From: Earliella scabrosa
Taxonomy: Eukaryota > Basidiomycota > Agaricomycetes > Polyporales > Polyporaceae
Direction of reading: 5' to 3'
Length of the DNA: 64,000 nt
Assembly: GCA_022605405.1 (NCBI GenBank)
Contig: JABYQQ010000024.1
Coordinates: forward strand, 186,001-250,000
Part shown: positions 1 through 11,271 of the stretch, one piece after another
How the letters are laid out: each line of letters begins with the position of its first letter
Numbering within the stretch: the stretch's first letter is position 1
Notes under the pieces: model-generated
Databases searched by the model: none
What the model saw: the letters and a program-made list of their open reading frames with translations, nothing else
Told to the model about the DNA's origin: nothing
Program-made: the position numbers and the translations under genes

Positions 1-422
1 TGCAGGTTTCACCATCGTCAATGTGCTCGTCATTCTGTTTGGTCCTGTGAGTGGTTTAACGGTGCCACGGTTGGCTTGAAAGTCTGACTAATAACCAACA
101 TGGTGTTATAATCATGAAGGAAGGGCTCTCCCTGAGAATGTACGTTGGCTGTCGTTCTCCAGTCTCCCCTGATGGTATCCTGACGTCGTTATCACCATCG
201 TTATACTTGCTTACTTGCTGATTTAGACTAGTCCGCATCATCCACAGCGCTCTCTGCACGCGTGTCATCCTGAACCTTCGCAAAGCCGCGATGGACTCCA
301 CAGATCTAATTGCGTGGGATGCATGGGGAGGCGGCGCAGAGCAAGATGAGGACACTAAGAGATCGATACTCGTGTTCGCCCAAGATCCTGCTGAGTATGA
401 GTCGGAGGAGGAGAGTCGTTGA
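1..422 (+). CDS. DUF6533-family seven-helix membrane protein, 3' end only
   Basis: Only the last exons lie in the window. Bases 3-48 encode the final transmembrane helix (FTIVNVLVILFGP) and are followed by a GT donor. The last exon begins near 230 and encodes IIHSALCTRVILNLRKAA, an acidic tail ending YESEEESR, and a TGA stop at 420-422. The same C-terminal signature (HSAL-TRV-LNLRKAA) occurs in five other genes of this window, all with a DUF6533-like N-terminal half. The tail is most like the copy at 40966-42908. The family is a basidiomycete-expanded set of seven-helix proteins of unknown function; the plasma membrane location is inferred. The gene is truncated by the window edge, not by mutation as far as can be seen. 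Confidence 0.8.
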
Positions 423-540
423 TCGGAGGTGGATGTCGCCGCTACAGGTAGTGTAGCAAGTAGACTTCAGGTTGCCGATTGAGGGAGGGTACTTTAGACT
501 TGGACTTTACAAGTTACGCCATGGCTGGTTCACATGGTGG

Positions 541-850
541 ACGCCGCCTCCCAACCCAGAATCTTCAGGGAAGGGCGTCAGCAAGCGATCTATCGGGGAT
601 ACGAAGCCGTTCGAGTTCGCGCAATCGTCGCCGTCCTGTAGGCTGTAACAAGAGGGCAGCCTAGCAGACTTGCTGCCGGTTGCCAACGTGAGGGGCGATC
701 CGCGAAAGCCCTTCATGCCCTAGACTGCGCCGTGTACTTCGCCATGGAGGTGTCTCCGCATGAGAACAGTACCTAGAACAAACTGAACAGTGAATACGGA
801 GAGTATGTATGCGGCCATGCCCCAGCGCGAGAAGGGTGTTGATTCTGGCG
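541..850 (+). pseudogene. Decayed 3' remnant of an ankyrin/Cys-knuckle protein gene
   Basis: Translation in shifting frames gives pieces that match the C-terminal domain of the ankyrin gene at 44237-46198: EGRQQAIYRGYEAV, then after an in-frame stop KALHALDCAVYFAMEVSPHEN, and NSEYGEY. Stops and frameshifts interrupt every frame. It sits about 120 bp after the stop of a DUF6533 gene, exactly as the second remnant at 40545-40930 does. Nucleotide similarity with that second copy is obvious over the whole stretch, starting in the 3' flank of the DUF6533 gene. It is a relic with no expected product. Confidence 0.75.
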
Positions 851-869
851 CCCACCGGCATCATTCTTG

Positions 870-1411
870 GCATGGTTGAACTTGAATCTTATGTTGACTG
901 CGGTTGAACCGTCCACTCGTGGCGCATGCCGCCAAAGTATGATAAGCATTTGGTACGTCTGACAGACTACTTGTGCGCACGAGCTACAGTGTAATACTCA
1001 ATAACCGTGACTTCAGTGCATGACGGGCCAACATGAACGCGGGCATGGGCGCTAAGAACTAATGCTTCTTGACAGTGACACGTGTATACCACCAATGGCA
1101 TTCCCTCACACTCCCGCAATGTCTGAATCGGAGCATAGGCCGACGCAGACCTCCTAGTACGACACCAGAAGGAGCAATGCCAACGATCTGACTAGGTTAC
1201 TCGACATTGTTGGGGGCCCGCCATGATATCCTTATGCGGAACTGTTCGTTGCTATACTCTTAGACCGTAGTGAGTGCGTATTTATATATACACTGGCCAG
1301 CTGCAGGTGGCTCATTCAACATGTCTGGGAATCTCCGCCTTCACTGCTTCCCGCAGCCACAGTACTGCACGTAGGCTCTCTGAGTTTGTCTCAATCCCAT
1401 ACATTCAAGCT
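870..1411. other. Intergenic, nothing recognised
   Basis: No reading frame, RNA gene or repeat stands out. This is the upstream region of the DUF6533 gene that starts at 1412. Confidence 0.5.
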
Positions 1412-3347
1412 ATGTCTTCTGAGTATGCCGAAGTTCTACAATCACGACACGAGACGTTCAACCGTAAATACAACCTTCAGCTCGTAGAAGTGAGTACCAG
1501 AACGTGACATTATGTGAAGGGTTATTGACAAGACGCTGTAGTATACTATAGGTGATCATCTCATCGTTCACCGTGCACGATTTCGATGGCAGACTCAAGC
1601 GAGATCGTTCCAAGTGTCCTGTCTGACCTATGCAGTACGTAGAGTGTGCATTTCTCACCCTTCTTACTTTAAGTTGTCGTACTAGGTGCTCGACATGCTA
1701 GCAACGCTTCCCGACGAGGTGAGTCAAGTCGACTCTGTGGCGTCCCTCACTTCCTTCCCCGTTACACGACTTCAAGATCACATTGATATGGTCGGATCGA
1801 CTCAGCCTCGTCAAAGTCGTGTATCTTGTGAACAAATACTCTATCATCGTGGATGCGATCCTATTCTGGTCAAGTAAGCAGGTTCCCTCCATCATTCGTG
1901 GCGTGCTATGATGATCGCTCTCCCGAAGCGTTTTTCAATATCCGGGAACCTAATCTGGACGTGAGTACGGTGTTCATCCAGTACGGTCACGGTGCTCCTG
2001 CTGGGACTGATCTTCCCAAGTTGCACGTCGTGGAATTTCAAGCAACAGCATGCAAGTCTTTCCTAGTGTTCCTCCTTGATCTTGCTGTAACGGTGCTCCC
2101 TCGCTTAGGTTTCGCTGTTGTTGGGATATTGCTATCCGAGAGTACGTGTTGATGGCTTGCTGCCGAGTCTTGGCTAATCAGTTGCGCCCTGCCAGGTATC
2201 CTGGTAGTTAGAACCATGGCCCTTTGGGGTTACAATCGGCCCATCATGATCTATGCTGGAGTATTTTGCGCCGAGCTCATAGTACGCCTTCCAATTAATC
2301 CCTTGAACATACTAACCTTGTTACAGTCCTTCGGGATTTACGCAATATACAACGCGCTCTACTGGATCACTGGTGAGTTGACGGTAGAGCTTCTGGCTCT
2401 TCCCTACGGTCCAACGAAGCTGATGCCCGATATTCTGAATATCAGCGAGTGGAGGCACCGTCACTCTCACCATCGACGCGCTCATCGAGGCCGATCGCGA
2501 CACCTGGCCAGCTTATGCTTGTCTAGCCTTTGGGGAAACTGGTGACTAGTGATTTCCTTGGCTACATTCCGACCGTATACTCAACACATTGCACTCACCA
2601 GGGATCGTGGCTGCCACCCTCCTCAAGTACCTCTGGGATATTGATGGCGAGTGTCTCCTTCAATACGAGCATATGCGATTGACCTTACCTTGCCATGCAG
2701 TCAATCGATCATCGATAACTCCGTGTGGACCATTGCCGCTGACTCGTACCATGTACCGGGACGGTGAGCCACAGACAAGTTCATCAGTAGACGTCGCTTA
2801 TGGCTTGTAGGATTGCTATTTTACGCTGTCGCGCTAGGTGCGTTCCGCTTCCTACGAGGGTCAAGCTCAGAGTGTTGACAAGGGACCCATGTCAGTGATG
2901 TCTATCACGAATCTGCTCGTCATGTTATTGGCCCCCGTGAGTCAATACCAGTTCGTATCAGGGGTCCTCTCGTTGACCACATCACCTGTTATAGATGGAA
3001 CTCGCCCCGCTGATGCAGATGTCAGTCGCCGTTGTCCTGGCAGGGGTAATTCCTGGGACGCTGCGCTCACATATGATATTCTTAGGCCGCTTCGCCTCGT
3101 TCATAGCACGCTCTGCGGGCGGGTCCTGCTCAATCTCCGCAAGGCCGCTGCACGGAGTGCTACAGACATAGGCTCGGATCAGCTTGGTATCAGACACTGG
3201 CAGGCCTCGCTGGCTTTCGTCTCGCCTGTCGACGAGCTTTGCGAGCCCGAGGGTATCATCGATTCGGACTCCACGGTGGATTCGGACGAGTGGTCCTCAT
3301 GCCACTCTACCGTTAAGGGAGGCACATCGCGACCGTCCATGTACTAG
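1412..3347 (+). CDS. DUF6533-family seven-helix membrane protein
   Basis: Exons can be followed from ATG 1412 (MSSEYAEVL, donor after 1489) through a 33-nt exon at 1686-1718 (VLDMLATLPDE, the family hallmark) and 1777-1868 (WSDRLSLVKVVYLVNKYS). Further exons encode RTMALWGYNRPIMIY, a DRDTWPAYACLAFGET segment, TNLLVMLLAP and the final exon LRLVHSTLCGRVLLNLRKAA with a Ser/Asp-rich tail, stop at 3345-3347. About seven hydrophobic segments are spread over roughly eleven exons, as in the other copies. The exon joins around 1550-1685, 1868-2000 and 2400-2820 are approximate. This copy is clearly more diverged than the minus-strand copies at 34-43 kb. Function is unknown; a receptor- or transporter-like role at a membrane is only inference from topology. 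Confidence 0.75.
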
Positions 3348-3530
3348 TATTCAACAGGACGATTATATGACTTTACTATGTCCCGATACGAGGCTCATAC
3401 CGTTCTCACGATGTCCTCATACGAAGCTTAACTCAATATCTATATCTAGCCCGGATCCTCTCTCACACCCGGTTGGCCTACAACCACGCAACCTATTCTC
3501 GCCCCCGATACCACCTCGCACGCCCCCACG

Positions 3531-4743
3531 ATGCCCCAGTCGCTCCGCCATCCTCTCCTCGAAGCCTTCCGCACATCCAAGCCCGCCTTTGGCGTATGGC
3601 TCGCCCTCCCCAGTGCGGTCAGTGCCCGCGCACTGGTTGCCTCAGCCTCGCCGCACCTCTCTTGGGTTTGCATAGATTGTGAGCATGGCACGGCTGGCCT
3701 GCATCCAGGTGCGGCAGAGATCGTGCACGCCATAGCAGGGCTCGGGCCAGACGCGCCGAGCGCGATCGTGCGCATCCCAGCAACGGGTGCGTGCGCGGAC
3801 GAGAGTGCGGGATGGCAAATCAAGCACGCGCTCGATGCAGGGGCGAGGGGTGTCGTGGTGCCTATGGTACGTCCTCTACGAGTTTACCGATGCATTGCAC
3901 GTTTCTTCCCCTGCCATCTCGAGCCTTCCCGAGGTCGACCAAGCGCTAACATGCGAGGATGCCTTACGATGCGCCTCCGTTGGCATTTTCCAGGTGAATA
4001 ACGGCGCACAAGCCTGCGCCATCGTCGCCGCGGCACGCTTCCCGCCCCAAGGCGTGCGCGGGTTCGGAAATCCGTTCACACAGCTCGCATGGGGCCCAGG
4101 AGTGTCCGCGTCCGAATACCTCGCTCGCGCGAACGAGTCCATTCTCGTCTTGCTCCAGATCGAGACGCCCGAGGGCGTGCAGAACGTCGAGGAGATCCTC
4201 AGCGTCGACGGTGTTGGTACGTCCTCCCGTTTTCTCCCTCTTCCTGTGTTCGACTGTCGCGAAGATGTAGCTGACATGTATCGAGACAGACGGCGTGTTC
4301 ATCGGCCCATACGACCTCTCGATCTCGCACGGCTTCCCTCCGCCGTCACCCGACCCGCATCCTGAGGTTGAGACGATGATCCAGCGGATCCTTGCCGCGG
4401 CCCACGCAAGACAAAAGAAATGGTACGCCACATCGAGTCTGTTCGCTCGCCTCTCTCCTCACCATACTGCCTGGCAGCGCGATCTACTGCAACTCCGGCA
4501 AGCAAGCAGCGAAGCGTGCGGAGGAGGGTTTCGACATGGTGTGTGCTCCTTCTCCACCCGCTGCTGGTGACATGAGCAACTGAGGGACGCGACTCTTGAC
4601 GTACTTTGCAGATTAATGTCCGATCAGACCGCGGGGCGATGGCGGATGGCATTGCGCGACACCTTGCTGATGCAGTTAGCGGGACACAAGAAAAGTTCGA
4701 CGGAGGGACGAGTCTTCGGCTTCCTGGTTGCATGTATGTTTGA
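3531..4743 (+). CDS. HpcH/HpaI aldolase/citrate lyase family protein, copy 1
   Basis: Five exons (3531-3866, 3994-4216, 4290-4422, 4478-4538, 4612-4743) give a 294-aa protein with consistent phases. The TIM-barrel family signatures are present: IDCEHG near residue 45, VRIPATGA, the LLQIET stretch with the metal-ligand Glu, and GPYDLS with the second acidic ligand. The family performs class II, divalent-metal pyruvate aldol cleavage of 2-keto-3-deoxy or 4-hydroxy-2-oxo acids (for example HpaI, 2-keto-3-deoxy-L-rhamnonate aldolase). The substrate here cannot be told. A cytosolic location is likely because no signal peptide is seen. The gene next door (5207-6433) is a tandem duplicate with identical inner exon lengths. 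The C-terminal exon is longer than in copy 2 (ends in a GGTSLRLPGCMYV tail), so the two C-termini have diverged. Confidence 0.9.
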
Positions 4744-5206
4744 GAGATCGGAGGCGTGTGGAACAGAGTAGAAGGAATGTATGACTATAGGACTTCTGTC
4801 AAACTTCTGTTAGGTAGAACGCGAACCAAACGAGTCATCTTGACAGTCGTGGTGGATACTATAGGCGCTGGTCGAGCTCTTGCCTTCAACCGAGCTCTTC
4901 AACAGCTTGCTCTCCTCGACGGACCTTGCAATTTCCTTGCCAGAGTCTTTAGACATGGTTGATCTCGCCGTATCTCACGAGATCGACTCCATCATCAATA
5001 CAACGGCGCATTATTTCAGCAGGCCAACACGGGGGCAACTCACGGCCCGCACCATCGTCCTCATGACGTCCCCCTCGTCCAAGTCCAAACCCTACACTTA
5101 CAAACCGGCGAGCTATCCCTAGCAATTCCTCCCACAGCCCCGCTTCCTCCCAACCAACCCAGTACTTCATCGCGCTCCCGCCGCTCCCGGTGTACTCACC
5201 ACCACG
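4744..5206. other. Intergenic spacer between the two aldolase copies
   Basis: It holds the 3' flank of copy 1 and the promoter of copy 2. The last 100 bp are C-rich, as is usual before fungal start codons. No other feature is seen. Confidence 0.5.
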
Positions 5207-6433
5207 ATGTCCACGCTCGCCCACCCTCTCCTCCAAGCCTTCCGCACCTCCAAGCCCGCCTTCGGCGCATGGCTCACCCTCCCCGGGGCCCTCAGCGCAC
5301 GCGCGGCCGCCTCCGCATCTCCCCACCTCTCCTGGGTCGCCATCGACTGCGAGCACGGCATGATTGGCCTCCACCCGGGCGCAGGGGAGATCGTGCACGC
5401 CGTGGCGGGGCTCGGGCCTGACGCCCCGAGCACGATCGTGCGCATCCCCGCGACGGGTGCGTGCGCAAACGAGAGTGCGGGCTGGCAGATCAAGTACGCA
5501 CTTGACGCGGGCGCGAGGGGCATCGTCGTACCCATGGTGAGTGCTCCCTTGCATCCCAATGGGCTCTCAAGGCGATGAGGGGGAGGACGCCGCTGCGACC
5601 CTTCCTTGCGTGTCTGGCGAGCAGGCACTGGAAGCCATTGAGGTGGAGCTGAAGATGGAGGTAGAGCTGACGACGCTTCTCCGTCCTTGCACAGGTGAAC
5701 AGCAGCGCGCAAGCCGCCGCCATCGTCGCCGCCGCGCGCTTCCCGCCGCAGGGCGTGCGCGGATTCGGTAACCCGTTCACGCAGCTCGCCTGGGGCCCAG
5801 GCGTGTCCGCGTCGGACTACCTCGCGCGTGCAAACGACTCCGTTCTCGTCCTCCTCCAGATCGAAACGCGCGAGGGCATGCAGAACCTCGAGGAGATCCT
5901 CAGCGTTGACGGTGTCGGTGAATCCGCATCGCGTCTTCTATCTCCATCACTGCATGTGAACTCACGCTTCACATGCTAGACGGAGTGTTCATCGGCCCGT
6001 ACGACCTCTCGCTCTCGCATGGTTTCCCACCCCCCTCGCCAGACCCGCACCCCGAGGTCGAGAAGATGATCCAGCAGATCATCGCCGCTGCGCATGCTAA
6101 GAACAAGAAATGGTGCGCCGCAACTGTTCATACTTATCACACATGCTTACGCGCCGTCCATCATCATCATCCTCGCTCGTTTGCATCTGGGTCCTCGCAC
6201 ATTCGTAGTGCAATCTACTGTATCTCTGGAGTGCAAGCTGCTAGGCGCGCGAAGGAGGGTTTCGACATGGTACGACTCATCTTCTTCTCGAATATGGCCA
6301 GGCAACTTACAGCCGCCGTGCGTCGTGCTAGATTAACGTGACGTCCGATAGCGGTGCCATGACTGATGGGCTCGCGCGACACCTCGCAGATGCTGCTGGC
6401 GCGTCGGAGGGCGCGAAAGGATTTGGGTATTAG
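5207..6433 (+). CDS. HpcH/HpaI aldolase/citrate lyase family protein, copy 2
   Basis: Five exons (5207-5536, 5695-5917, 5980-6112, 6209-6269, 6332-6433) give 282 aa. Inner exons are 223, 133 and 61 nt, the same as in copy 1, and intron phases match, while intron sequences and lengths differ. Signatures are IDCEHG, VRIPATGA, LLQIET, GPYDLS and INVTSDSGAM. The reaction is expected to be metal-dependent retro-aldol release of pyruvate from a hydroxy-keto acid; this follows from the family, not from direct evidence. Most substitutions between copies look conservative, so both are probably functional. The start was chosen because ATG 5207 aligns with ATG 3531 of copy 1 (both lead into HPLL-AFRTSKPAFG). 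Confidence 0.92.
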
Positions 6434-6812
6434 CTGACACGTTCGAAGTCTACCGTGTTTACAAAAGGCAAAGGTGAAGAGACAACACGACAGGTAGAGA
6501 GGTGTATGAATATGGGAGACACATGATGTGACCTTTGTCTGGCTGAGTTCGCGTAGGCACCGACTCTACCGTTGTCTGTTATGCCAAGCGCGTACGATGC
6601 GGTTCCCGTTGTCAAAGGTGTACTCATTGATATGAGCTAGGTCTCACTCAAGTGGGCGCACATCGGTTGTAACCTGTTCTTCCTGTTTTGAATGGTCGTG
6701 ACATTGAAGCCCGCATGAGTCATTCGAGGTTTAGACATCTTGCATGAATCTCAACTGATACGATAATGTACAGCAAGCGAAGCTATGCGAGCATCGGGGA
6801 CCGGTAGGAATG

Positions 6813-7551
6813 TCATGCTCTGGAAGCACGAATGTTGCGTATCTGAAACAAGTACACGTCAAAGATTCGTCGATAGAAGCTAATTGAGTGCACCATACCT
6901 CCTGTGCAAGGGAATCTGCTACCATGCCGGTACCCCATGTGACGGGGAAGTAACGAGGGCGGTTGTCATTTCCTAAGAACCACAGCAAGTTCAAGTGGGT
7001 CCATGGGGTCCCCCCTACTTTCTTCGACTCGAAAAAGTATATCTCCCTGGCTGCATATTGTAGCAACCTGAACTCATCATCCCTATTTGAGATGAATGCC
7101 CCAATGAGAATGCGTTGACTTGAACCTTCGACTGGTCCCGGGATATCTCAGCACACTCTTCCCAGTGTCATGGTGCGGACATACCGTCTTTGTACGCGGT
7201 GAACACGACCTTGTCTGCTCTGCCATGCTGTATGTACTGCTTTTCCCAGTAGATCTTGTATGAGAGGGCTAGACCACGGCATTAACAGAGTTTGGAGCCC
7301 ACAGACTCGAGCTAGACTGCAATGCCTCGCGACTCACCATCTTCCAATACGCCCACGTAGCCTTGCCTCATTTGGATACCGAAGTCAGTCTCAAACCTCA
7401 CTAAAACCCGCATCGTCAGAAAATGTCACCTCCAGCAATGCTGAAGGTACTCACGGGCACGGTTTTCAGCCCCCTGCGGGGGCTCTAGGTTCTTTGTCAC
7501 TTCGAGGAAGTGGTAGTACACCCTCAAGTCGGGCCCGGTTCTGTACTCCAT
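6813..7551 (-). CDS. Unrecognised 168-aa protein, five exons
   Basis: Five minus-strand exons (7455-7551, 7338-7400, 7185-7268, 6899-7131, 6813-6842) join with matching phases and good GT-AG signals into 168 aa. The protein starts MEYRTGPDLRVYYHFLEV and contains MRQGYVGVLEDALSYKIYWE, ADKVVFTAYKD, FRLLQYAAREIYFFESKK and LNLLWFLGNDNRPRYFPV. The start codon has a strong context (CAGCACAATGG) and a TATA-like box lies about 60 bp upstream. No signal peptide, membrane helix or known catalytic motif is visible. The protein is rich in Tyr, Phe and Trp and in charged residues. I do not recognise the family. The clean five-way phase agreement argues that the gene is real and not a chance ORF, although every single-exon reading of it is short. 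Confidence 0.6.
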
Positions 7552-7606
7552 TGTGCTGGTGATGTGAGGAATATGTCGTTTGATGAGGTACAGGACGGAC
7601 ACTCCT

Positions 7607-7617
7607 CGCATTTATAC
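7607..7617 (-). promoter_or_regulatory. TATA-like box for the gene starting at 7551
   Basis: On the minus strand the sequence reads GGTATAAAT about 60 bp before ATG 7551, a plausible distance for a fungal TATA element. Confidence 0.4.
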
Positions 7618-9937
7618 CTACTTCGCGCAGAGCGAGGTAGCGGCGCGAAGGAACGGCCGTCATCCTGTCTGCGACTGGAGGGGGGCAACTTGGGAAGACA
7701 ATAGATCGCCCCATGCCTCTATGACTCGTAACAAGCTGGCCAGACTTCCGAGTCCCAGGGGCACAGTGAGAATGCTGTCTGGACACGGGGCGCAACATGC
7801 ACGAAAGAGTCTCGACGCAGGGGGCACTCGGTCATTAACCCCAGCGCCTCTGTCAAGGCGATATCGTGTGCCTCCAACCTGTTCAGGAGCGAGGTAATCA
7901 GTTATTGTCGGTCATGACGTATCATGTCCAGGTGGTCCTGTAGAGTGCATTGCGAATCGGTGGGGGAAGGGCATGAGAGAACAAAAGGCCCTCACCGATT
8001 GTGACTACTGAGGCAGCAATGACAACTATTCGACTGGAGGAGAGCAAGTCAATGGCTGTCAAACAACACTAAAATCAGGCAATTATGTTTTGTAGTCGCC
8101 ACCTGTAGCCAGATGTGAGATCATTAAGGTAGCGCGATGTGTACACATACTGTAAATAGCCCGTCTCCAACCGTCCTAACGTATGCACGAAAGAGCTGCG
8201 GTGTTCCTTCGGAAGAATGAATTGCGTAGGATGAGGCCGCCGGGCGTTGGGTTAGACGAACAGAACAACAGGCATCACCGCCGGTATACGTCGTCTGATT
8301 AGCTGACGGGGCGACGGCGAGTCTTCGGGGGCGATGGCATGAAAGCAGGAAGAAGATCAGGTCAGCTACGAGGCGACAAGGGACGAGACAACATACTTGC
8401 GCGCCCGCGTGCATAGCGCACCGGTGGGAATCTCCACACGCGTTTGGGGGCAACACCGACTTGGCGTACGAAAGATGCGTTGCGCGGCGGTATGGTGCCC
8501 GACGCCATCTTTCTTGTTTCTGGTTCATCCTAGATATCAGGCTCAGCGACATGTCACGATCATAACCATAATGGCGCGTCACCATACTCGAGGAAGCCAA
8601 TTAACTCTTTCCCCGCTGCGCCATTGTCCAGCAAACTCATCATAAGCATGTCGGACGGCACAGCGCCGGAATACTGTGGACATCCATTCAAGTCGGCTAG
8701 TCAGGTCGGACTCGGTCAGTCGACGGGTCCTCCACCCGGTGCGAAGGCTACGTCGACGCCGAGTTGAATGTGGACGCCCTGTGAGAATGAACTGCGATGG
8801 CTTGATGATAATAGCGAGGAGCTGACTTTGAATCATCATCCTGGTAGATACCCTCTGGTGAGCGCGCCGCTGAATTGTTAGTGTCCCAGATGTCCCGATG
8901 CCATTAGTCCCCGTAGAGGGATGGACACAGTGAGCCGATATGCTCACTGTATCCCAGCAGTAATCGGGTGCAGGGTCGACTCATTAGCTGTTTGGTTTCC
9001 TAGTCTTGCGGCGCCGCGATGTCAGCCAGTAGCTGCCTTGATACGTGTTCCGCTGGGAACAGCCTGGCGTTACTGTCAGCTCGTCATCCAAAGAGTCTGC
9101 CGGACTGTAGTCATCGGCGCACCTCCTATGCGAAAAGTTGTAGTACCTGTGTGAGATCGCAAACACAACTTCGAGTCTCCCCCTTTCGGCTTGAGCAGGA
9201 TGCGAACCGCTGCATTGTATTGGCATGGTGATACTCAGGCTAACAGGGTTGAATTATCTGGCCGATTCTCAAACACAGACATTCATAGTACACAAGCAAC
9301 GGAGTCAGGATTTGGGAGAAACCAAACAACCAACATACTTACTGCAAGCCCTTCGGTGGTGCGACAATCTCAGGCCGGAACAAACCGGATCTCGATGCAG
9401 GCTTCGGTAAGCAAATACTTAAGGGCTGATAAGTGCCAAAATATTCATTTAAATGGGCGTTTAGCTCACTCTCTGTCGGGCAGGAGGCTCGTTGGGTGGG
9501 GCAGTGGGTAGTGACCCTGTACTAGATGAGACGACATTGGTAGGTATACGTCGATGAGGTACATGGAACAGAGCAGCGTTGCAAAGCGATTCGTGACAGC
9601 AGAGCATATGAAGCGCAAGAACGACAACACCGAAACACCGAAACTGGAACAGAAGATGGAAAATTGGGATGCGGTAACGTGCAGGCTGGCAACAGAAGCG
9701 ACGGTGTCGAAGAGAATCTATTCTACCATAGGGGATCCTGAGCGTGAGACGAACAAGCATTAGGTATTAGTTCACCGATGCGCAGGATCGATCTAGTCTA
9801 GCTGGTCAGTCTGCTGACCGAGGCTCTATAGTCTATGAGTAGCCAATCATAGGTCTAAACGAGTACTGCAAGCAAGGATCGGGGTCAGCACACTTCTCGT
9901 AGGATAGCAAGCTACATGCACGGACCTGGAATGAATC
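7618..9937. other. 2.3 kb without a supported gene
   Basis: Short plus-strand segments around 9350-9765 look weakly coding (for example GGSLGGAVGSDPVLDETT and the Lys/Glu-rich MRYMEQSSVAKRF stretch, stop at 9761-9763), with plausible splice sites between 9418 and 9484. I could not join them in frame to a start or to each other. On the minus strand several short proline-rich pieces exist but no consistent gene. It may be a decayed gene or a promoter region. Confidence 0.3.
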
Positions 9938-11271
9938 TCAGTCGTAACGGTTGAACCCCCTCATCGTCGCGACGATCGCACGTCCTTCCTGCTCGCTAAT
10001 CTTCTGCACCTTGCGCACATTCCCCACGCCCACTTCATGCACGCGGAACCATGCACGCTCCGCATCGCTCGCGTCCTTGGCAGCCGACAGGTCGATGGCG
10101 ACGAACTGCAAGGAGGGTGCGCTCTCAGCGATCAGCCGGGCCAGCGCAGACAGGTCGGCGGTCTGCTTCGGAGCAGTGGGAACTGGCGCAGGCGCAGCTG
10201 GCTGGCCTTTGGGTGTCATGATTGTCGAAACCATGGCGAGGGTGACGGAGAGCGAGATGCCGCGGAGGGAAACGTTGGGGATAAGGGGCAGCCCTTGGGC
10301 GACATTGTTCTGAGTAATGCGAGGCATCGTCAGGTCTCATTACGTGGACGGGCAAGAAGGTAACGTACCATCCAGTCGAGCCCATCTTGCAGATCCTCGC
10401 ACCGGTCTCCTACTAGATCGAGGTACCTCAGGTTCGGCCCGGTCGAGTACAGCATAGTGCCGATGTGCTCTGGCAGCGCGGTCGCGCTCATGGACGCGGA
10501 GAGCACAACGGGACGCGTCTCCGACAAGAACGTGTGCGCGGTGATGATGGAGTCTAGGTCAGACACGATGGGGTTGCGGAGGTCGACGCGCCTGACGGGG
10601 CACGCGAGTGGAAGGATGGGGAATCCAGCATCGACACGTTCAAGGGTCTTCCGCCATGGACCAAGCGCCTCCGGGTCAGCTTCGGGAGCAACGAACGCCC
10701 ATTCTGGCACGCACGCCCCGCCTCCTGCCACGAACTCGAGAGAACGGATGTGAGGGAATGCCTTCGCGAGGGCGGGGATTGGCGCGATGTCTCCCCCGAG
10801 GACGAGTGTGTGGATAGATGAGCTACTGCCTAGGGCAAAGTCGGGACACGCGGTGAAGAGCGCGTCTGAGCCCCATAGCGTGACCTTCTGGAGGTTCTGA
10901 GCCCGTTGGAGGACGGAGGAGAGGAGAGAGACCGCGGAGGCGTCGACGACCCGCATCCCATCTTGCCTCACGCGCACAGCATCGCGCATGACCTCCAAAC
11001 TGCGAAGCGCATCGAGTCGAGCGGTAACGGCGCCGTGCCAGCAGGGCGCGGGTGCGAGGACGAAGTTGCAGAAGGCCTTGAGCTGGGACACGGCGCTGCT
11101 GCTCGGCTTGTAGTACAGGCCACCAAGGGAGACGTCTGAGAGGAAGCGGGGGAAGGCAACTGCATAGGCGGCGCGGGATGCCAGCGCAAGCTGTGCGGCG
11201 TCGTGTGAGGAGATAAGAGAAAGGATGTTGGAGAGCACGTCGTAGTTGAGCGTGAGCAGGGTGTGTGGCAT
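9938..11271 (-). CDS. F-box domain protein
   Basis: Two exons (10369-11271 and 9938-10309) with a 59-bp phase-0 intron give 424 aa. The N-terminus (LNYDVLSNILSLISSHDAAQ followed by LALASRAAYAVAFPRFL) is a typical F-box helix bundle as seen in large basidiomycete F-box families. The rest has leucine-rich, irregularly repeated segments (RSLEVM, LQKVTLWG, IHTLVLGG, IRSLEFVAGG, LRYLDLVGD) that suggest an LRR-like substrate-binding part. Such proteins act as adaptors of SCF ubiquitin ligases; the target is unknown. The second exon adds a region ending in VRKVQKISEQEGRAIVATMRG. The ATG at 11271 opens directly onto the F-box, which supports this start. Confidence 0.85.
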
